A stretch of 64,000 bases of DNA from Bacteroidota bacterium (lineage in GTDB: Bacteria; Bacteroidota; Bacteroidia; Cytophagales; Spirosomataceae). Below, piece after piece: positions 59,561-64,000 of the stretch (position 1 is the stretch's first letter; the number at the start of each line of letters is the position of its first letter). The position numbers and the translations under genes are program-made. The notes under the pieces were generated by a model, which was not told the origin of the DNA, made no database searches, and saw only the letters and a program-made list of their open reading frames with translations. The stretch covers positions 186,001-250,000 of the forward strand of contig JAIUOF010000004.1 in the NCBI GenBank assembly GCA_020161355.1, in the 5' to 3' direction.

Positions 59561-60871
59561 CTAAAAATTCCCATGGATATATTTTATGAGATTGGCAGAG
59601 GCTAGTCCAACTTTTGAGACAGGATGTGTAAAGTTATTATTCATTACACTAAAAATCAATACTCTTCCACTCCCTGTTTTCACATAACCGCTTATATTGT
59701 AAACCCCTGACATAGAGCCGGTCTTGGCAAAAACATAGGGTGGCTCGGTTGATGCAAAATACCTTTTTAGTGTGCCGGTTTTCCCTCCAATCGCCATCAG
59801 GCCAAATAATCTTTCCTGAGGAAATTCAGAAAGCAGCTTATCCAGCAATTTCACATTGTCTCTGCCCGTAACCAGATTATATCTCGACAATCCACTACCA
59901 TCAACAAGTAGTGGTTTATCCGGCAAATCGGAAAGTAGTTTCTCTGTAATGCGGCTTATCGCTTTTGTAGTGGAAAGCGTATCGGTGAGTTGTCCACCGG
60001 CCATCAACATCATTTGCTCCGCCAACATGTTGTCAGATACCTGCATCATCCGTCTCAAAACGGTATCAATAGGCATAGAAAAGACGGTTTTTGCTTCTGA
60101 AAAATCAGTTTTAGAGGTCAAAACTACATTTTTTTTGAGGGTGTCAGCAAGAAGTTTTATGGTAAGAGCGTCGGAAATTTTCAAAGGGATATCTTGTCTG
60201 AAATCCGGTTTGAGTTTTTCGGTATAATAAAATACATTTTCATTTATATCTCTTTTCAGATAATCATAATTGCCCGATCTGAAGGCAAAACTGTTTTTAA
60301 ACTCGGGAATATTAATATTGGATTGATATGCGGCAGATTTTACTCTCAAAATATTTCCATATACCGGAAAAGCCGACCGCTCCACCTGATAATCATCATT
60401 GTAGTCGTCCCAGGCCCAGCCTGACCCCAATCTTTGATTTTCAAATTCATCAAAATAAAAGGCCAGCGTCTTTGCCCCGTGATTCTTTAAATATTCAAAA
60501 ACTTTACTTTGAGGGAGGTCGGGGTGCAAAAACGACGGGTCGCCGGTAGCTTTACAGTAAAGGGTGTCATTTCGCTCCAATACTTTGAGACCAGGCATAG
60601 AGTCCCCCATTGTTTTCAATGCCGCATAAAGTGTGTAAGTCTTGGTATTTGAAGCCGGAACAAAGTATTTGTCAGCATCTTTTTCATATATGAATTTTTC
60701 AGCCTTAGGGTCATACAATGTTACCGAATAAAGGTGATTTCTGAAAGTGCTGTCAGATGCCAAATAAGCAGCTATTTTATCATTATTTGTTGCAGAAACC
60801 AACAATTGTTTTTTGCAGGAAAAAAAAGAAAATCCGCCCAAAACCAATAAAAAAAGCGTTTTTGAATTCAT
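59561..60871 (-). CDS. dacB: D-Ala-D-Ala carboxypeptidase/endopeptidase (PBP4, family S13)
   Basis: Low-molecular-weight penicillin-binding protein that trims or cleaves peptidoglycan cross-links in the periplasm. 436 residues with an N-terminal export signal carrying a Cys (GGFSFFSCKKQ), probably a lipoprotein. Active-site motifs: SxxK as SNTK in FVPASNTKTYTLY, SxN as SDN in MMQVSDNMLAEQM, and KTG in IGGKTGTLKRYF. LLVDGSGLSRYN is the usual S13 block between them. Start ATG 60871 is divergent from the DUF5009-type gene. Confidence 0.93.
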   Translation of the reverse strand: MNSKTLFLLVLGGFSFFSCKKQLLVSATNNDKIAAYLASDSTFRNHLYSVTLYDPKAEKFIYEKDADKYFVPASNTKTYTLYAALKTMGDSMPGLKVLERNDTLYCKATGDPSFLHPDLPQSKVFEYLKNHGAKTLAFYFDEFENQRLGSGWAWDDYNDDYQVERSAFPVYGNILRVKSAAYQSNINIPEFKNSFAFRSGNYDYLKRDINENVFYYTEKLKPDFRQDIPLKISDALTIKLLADTLKKNVVLTSKTDFSEAKTVFSMPIDTVLRRMMQVSDNMLAEQMMLMAGGQLTDTLSTTKAISRITEKLLSDLPDKPLLVDGSGLSRYNLVTGRDNVKLLDKLLSEFPQERLFGLMAIGGKTGTLKRYFASTEPPYVFAKTGSMSGVYNISGYVKTGSGRVLIFSVMNNNFTHPVSKVGLASANLIKYIHGNF

Positions 60872-60915
60872 TTTTTAAAAAAATTTATAAATTGTAATCA
60901 AATTGTGAATAAAAC

Positions 60916-62175
60916 TTGGAAAAACAAAGAATAACCTCGATTGATATCTTCCGTGGGCTCACCATGATGCTCATGACGATTGTAAATAACCCCGGAGACT
61001 GGGGAAATGTATATGCCCCTTTGCTGCATGCCGAGTGGCACGGTGCCACACCAACTGATATGGTTTTTCCGTTTTTTGTTTTTATAATGGGAACCGCTAT
61101 GCCATTTTCAACCTCCAGAACCGGGGCAATTACGAAAGACTATTTTCTGAAAATCCTTACCCGAAGTCTGAGAATATTTAATCTGGGTCTTTTCCTTAAT
61201 TTTTTCTCCAAAATCCATGTGGGAGAGCTGGAAGGTGCTCCCTTGGTACTTATCAGACTGATTATAGCGGTGGCCCTTGCATATGCAATGCTCGGAAATT
61301 TCAAGGCCAATATCAAACTTGGGTTAGCCATTGGAGCGACGGCACTTATGTTTATTCTGGCATTTTGGGGTGGTGAAGATTTCGCATCAGTCAGAATTCC
61401 AGGCGTACTACAAAGAATATCGTTGGTATATTTCTTTGCCGCAATAATATATAAGAGATTTGATTTGAAAGGTCAGCTAATCGCAGGAGGATTGCTGTTA
61501 ATATCCTACTGGGCTATGATGGCATTAATTCCTGTTCCAGGGGGCATAGCACCCAATTTCGACAAAGGAACCAACCTGGCCGCATGGATTGATAATACTT
61601 TGTTGCCCGGGCATTTATGGGCGTCATCCAAGACTTGGGATCCTGAGGGTATCCTAAGCACTATTCCCGCTATTACTACAGTGTTGTTGGGCATATGGAC
61701 AGGCAATATCATCCAAAATCAAAAGTTAGAATCATACAAATGGTTGCTGGGAATAGGTCTGGCCTTGATAATAACCGGAAAACTTTGGGGCGTAGTATTC
61801 CCTATTAATAAAGCTTTATGGACAAGCAGTTATGTGTTATTTGCAGGTGGATGGGCAATGTTGGTGCTGGCGATAGTGAGTGTTATAGACGAAAAAGCCG
61901 GCAACAACCCTGTCACACGATTTCTGATTGTTTGGGGGGTTAATCCTATGATTGTATTCTTTGGGTCAGGAATATTGCCCCGGGCTTTAGGAATGGTAAA
62001 AATATCTCATGGAGAAGAGTCATTGGGTACTTTGGATTATATAAATGATGCAATTATAAAACCTCTTTTTGCTAATCCCATGAACGCCTCGCTGGCATTT
62101 GCAATATTTTATGTTATCCTTTGGTCAATTATTTTGCTCATTTTGGATAGAAAAAAATTGATTTTTAAAGTATAA
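60916..62175 (+). CDS. DUF5009/HGSNAT-like membrane acyltransferase
   Basis: 419 residues, about ten membrane segments, opening with EKQRITSIDIFRGLTMMLM and HAEWHGATPTDMVFPFFVFIMG, the hallmarks of proteins related to heparan-alpha-glucosaminide N-acetyltransferase (NagX-like). They are thought to move acyl groups across the membrane onto sugars. The start must be TTG at 60916: an in-frame TAA stands two codons upstream and the next ATG would delete conserved residues. A DUF1080 protein gene follows 34 bp later, so a sugar-related role is likely. Confidence 0.88.
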   Translation: MEKQRITSIDIFRGLTMMLMTIVNNPGDWGNVYAPLLHAEWHGATPTDMVFPFFVFIMGTAMPFSTSRTGAITKDYFLKILTRSLRIFNLGLFLNFFSKIHVGELEGAPLVLIRLIIAVALAYAMLGNFKANIKLGLAIGATALMFILAFWGGEDFASVRIPGVLQRISLVYFFAAIIYKRFDLKGQLIAGGLLLISYWAMMALIPVPGGIAPNFDKGTNLAAWIDNTLLPGHLWASSKTWDPEGILSTIPAITTVLLGIWTGNIIQNQKLESYKWLLGIGLALIITGKLWGVVFPINKALWTSSYVLFAGGWAMLVLAIVSVIDEKAGNNPVTRFLIVWGVNPMIVFFGSGILPRALGMVKISHGEESLGTLDYINDAIIKPLFANPMNASLAFAIFYVILWSIILLILDRKKLIFKV

Positions 62176-62209
62176 TTTTACTTATAATGTTGATTTTCAA
62201 TATATTATT

Positions 62210-62878
62210 ATGAAATATTTTATCTTTTTATCATTGCTGATTTTGAACTGGCAAGTATCAGCTCAAAATAAAAAATGGGTTAACCTTTTTGACGGAAAGT
62301 CAACAGCCGGATGGCATTCCTGGACTCAAACTGAGGTAAAAGGTTGGCATGTGATGGGCGGTGCCCTGATGACGCACGGCGGAAATGGCGACCTGGTTTC
62401 TGACCAGGAATATGGAGATTTTGTGCTGGAATTTGAATTTAAAGTAGCAGCCAAGGGAAACAGCGGGATAATTTATAAAGTGTTGGAAGAGGCCGGAAAC
62501 AAAGAACTGTTTGCCACATATGCTTCCGGTCCTGAATATCAGATAATCGACGATGCCGGATATCCCGGAAAAATCACCGACAAGCAAAAGACCGGAGCCA
62601 ATTACGATATACAGGCACCTTTGGATCTAACTGCCGTAAAACCTGCCGGAGAGTGGAACAAGGGCAAAATTCAAGTCAAAAACAACCGTGTAACCCACTG
62701 GCTTAATGGCACAAAAGTAGCTGATTATGAATACGGTAGCGTAAAATGGGATGACGATGTGGCCGGAAGTAAATTTGCCAAATGGCCTTATGCAAAAGCT
62801 CACGCCAGTGGAAAAATCGCTTTGCAGGATCATGGAGATATGGTGTCATTCAGAAAAATCAGAATCAAAGAACTGTGA
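62210..62878 (+). CDS. DUF1080 protein (3-keto-disaccharide hydrolase family), exported
   Basis: 222 residues: signal peptide (NWQVSAQ) and a single DUF1080 jelly-roll domain (WVNLFDGKSTAGWHSW, GDFVLEFEFKVAAKGNSGI, GPEYQIIDDAGYP, WNKGKIQVKNNRVTHWLNG, SGKIALQDHGDMVSFRKIRI; read in parts). Second member of this family in the window, shorter than the one at 7774 and without the Cys-containing tail. Likely periplasmic sugar-processing enzyme. Preceded closely by the acyltransferase-like gene and followed 2 bp later by a small membrane protein gene. Confidence 0.88.
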   Translation: MKYFIFLSLLILNWQVSAQNKKWVNLFDGKSTAGWHSWTQTEVKGWHVMGGALMTHGGNGDLVSDQEYGDFVLEFEFKVAAKGNSGIIYKVLEEAGNKELFATYASGPEYQIIDDAGYPGKITDKQKTGANYDIQAPLDLTAVKPAGEWNKGKIQVKNNRVTHWLNGTKVADYEYGSVKWDDDVAGSKFAKWPYAKAHASGKIALQDHGDMVSFRKIRIKEL

Positions 62879-62880
62879 GG

Positions 62881-63369
62881 ATGCTCTTTACAGAAACCCA
62901 GCGATTCCGGCAGTGGTGGTTGATATTGTTATTGGGTGCCATCTTTGCCCATTTGTTGTTTGGAGCCTACCAACAACTTTTTAATGATATTCCAATGGGT
63001 GACCATCCGGTTTCCAATACTGGCATGATAGGACTTGTGCTGTTTATATGTGTCATATTTGCTTTGTTTTTTATTATAAAGCTGGAAACAAGAATTACTA
63101 CCAACGCAATTTTTTTTAGGTTTTACCCTTTTCAAATTAAGTTTAGAAAGATTCAAAAAGAAGAGATCGGTAAACTTGAAATTGTTCAATTCAGACCTTT
63201 ACAGGATTTTGGAGGATGGGGTATCCGAATGGGTTCAAACATAGACTGGGCCTATACAATAGCCGGAAATAAAGGTTTAAAAGTTTTTAATAATTCAGGA
63301 AAAGTGATATTGATTGGCACACAAAAGTCTGATGAATTACAAAATGCATTAATTGAATTTCAAAAATAA
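62881..63369 (+). CDS. Small membrane protein with PH-like soluble domain
   Basis: 162 residues from ATG 62881, 2 bp after the DUF1080 stop. The open frame extends further upstream to 62782 inside that gene but those codons are not needed. Two membrane segments (WWLILLLGAIFAHLLFGAY and GMIGLVLFICVIFALFFII) are followed by a beta-rich soluble part (FRKIQKEEIGKLEIVQFRPL, GGWGIRMGSNIDWAY, GKVILIGTQKSDELQNAL). This resembles small PH-domain membrane proteins. Function unknown; co-transcribed with the DUF1080 gene. Confidence 0.75.
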   Translation: MLFTETQRFRQWWLILLLGAIFAHLLFGAYQQLFNDIPMGDHPVSNTGMIGLVLFICVIFALFFIIKLETRITTNAIFFRFYPFQIKFRKIQKEEIGKLEIVQFRPLQDFGGWGIRMGSNIDWAYTIAGNKGLKVFNNSGKVILIGTQKSDELQNALIEFQK

Positions 63370-63414
63370 TTCCCGGTTTTCTCCGTTTTCAAATGGAACA
63401 CCCCTAAGCTATTT

Positions 63415-64000
63415 ATGCGTTTTATTTTTGCTCTTCTCCTACTTTTAATTTTGGGTTATCATTCATTTGGTGCATCTGTAAGAGGACATGTAACCGACGA
63501 AAACAACAAGCCTCTTCCATTTGCGTCGATTTTCGTGAAAAATAGTAAAATCGGAACCAACAGCAACGAAAAAGGAGAGTTTTCACTCGCTCTGGAACCT
63601 GGAAAATATGAGATAGTGTTTCGATTTTTGGGTTATGAAACCCAAACCCGTTTCGTAGAAATTTCGTCTGCAGATATAACGCTCAATCTTCAGCTGCAAC
63701 CCGCCGTAATCCAGCTTTCCGACGCAATAGTAGGCAAATCAAAAGAAGACCCGGCATTGACTATCTTGCGAAAGACGATTGCAATGTCGGCTTTTCATTA
63801 TAAAGAACTTGATAACTATTCCTTTAAAACCTATCTCAAAGGAAATCTGAAAATTCTTGATATCCCATTTGTTTTTGAAAAACTTGCCAAAAAGAATTTC
63901 ATTGAAAAAAATCAGCTCTATGTTTTTGAGAGTGTTCATCAGGTGAAATTCAGGCAACCAGGTAAGCTTTCTGAAGTTGTTGTAGCTAAAAAAGATAACC
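63415..64000 (+). CDS. CarboxypepD_reg/DUF5686-type protein, N-terminal part (cut by window edge)
   Basis: Open from ATG 63415 to the window end, 195 codons. Signal peptide (LLILGYHSFGA), then a CarboxypepD_reg-like domain (VRGHVTDENNKPLPFASIFV ... FLGYETQTRFVEI) at residues ~20-105, then DPALTILRKTIAMSAFHYKELDNYSFKTYLKG. The last stretch (ILRKTIA-HYKELDNYSFKTYLKGNL) is the start of the DUF5686 domain found in large outer-membrane proteins of Bacteroidota. The remainder, expected to form a barrel-like region, lies beyond the window. Confidence 0.85.
   Translation, partial: MRFIFALLLLLILGYHSFGASVRGHVTDENNKPLPFASIFVKNSKIGTNSNEKGEFSLALEPGKYEIVFRFLGYETQTRFVEISSADITLNLQLQPAVIQLSDAIVGKSKEDPALTILRKTIAMSAFHYKELDNYSFKTYLKGNLKILDIPFVFEKLAKKNFIEKNQLYVFESVHQVKFRQPGKLSEVVVAKKDN

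Overview
The window reads as chromosomal DNA from a Bacteroidota bacterium, most likely the class Cytophagia. Supporting signs are TonB-dependent receptors and secreted proteins with N-terminal carboxypeptidase-regulatory domains, DUF1080/3-keto-disaccharide hydrolases, DUF3467, a CarboxypepD_reg/DUF5686-type protein, an FtsL-like protein between rsmH and ftsI, AT-rich intergenic DNA with few Shine-Dalgarno sequences, and a TAnnTTTG-type -7 box before dnaN. MurE carries the DNPR signature of meso-diaminopimelate ligases. No rRNA, tRNA, CRISPR array or prophage was recognised.

Layout. 1-11 kb: carbohydrate and small-molecule metabolism (cut GH3 beta-glucosidase, M19 dipeptidase, serine hydrolase, aldo/keto reductase, HpcH-type aldolase, glycerol kinase), ending in a divergent DUF1080 / gluconate-dehydrogenase-subunit-3 / GMC oxidoreductase module that fits 3-keto-glycoside chemistry. 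11-16 kb: accessory patch with REP-like palindromes beside an IS200-type transposase, a DNA polymerase IV richer in G+C, and a decayed segment (split YhcG nuclease, possible hsdS remnant) lying between two direct repeats that are the start of an intact gene and its broken copy. 16-23 kb: compact, rearranged piece of the division and cell-wall cluster (murE, rsmH, ftsL-like, ftsI) followed by an M14 peptidase. 23-32 kb: TonB receptor, beta-helix lipoprotein with di-heme cytochrome partner, a tandem pair of tiny paralogues, 740 bp of repeat-rich non-coding DNA, a polysaccharide flippase and a methyltransferase.

32.7-43.2 kb is the most interesting part. An H-NOX protein overlaps the gene of a hybrid kinase. 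Facing it is a FIST-domain (NosP-like) protein followed by a second hybrid kinase. Beside them lie an NtrC-type sigma-54 activator with an intact GAFTGA loop, and a receiver domain fused to an exopolysaccharide sugar transferase followed by a QxxRW glycosyltransferase. The palindrome TTCCA-N5-TGGAA occurs before all three forward operons: H-NOX, FIST and receiver-sugar transferase. Each copy is followed by a weak -24/-12-like element. I infer a local regulon linking nitric-oxide (or other heme-ligand) sensing to surface polysaccharide synthesis.

43-64 kb is mostly housekeeping: rnhB, a DUF4143-type ATPase with nested palindromes over its start, psd, a large membrane/TPR protein, dnaN, fusA, DUF3467, an M28 peptidase, AraC and Crp-type regulators, rdgB, prfA, a PBP4-type carboxypeptidase, a DUF5009-type acyltransferase starting at TTG, a second DUF1080 protein and a cut carboxypeptidase-regulatory protein.
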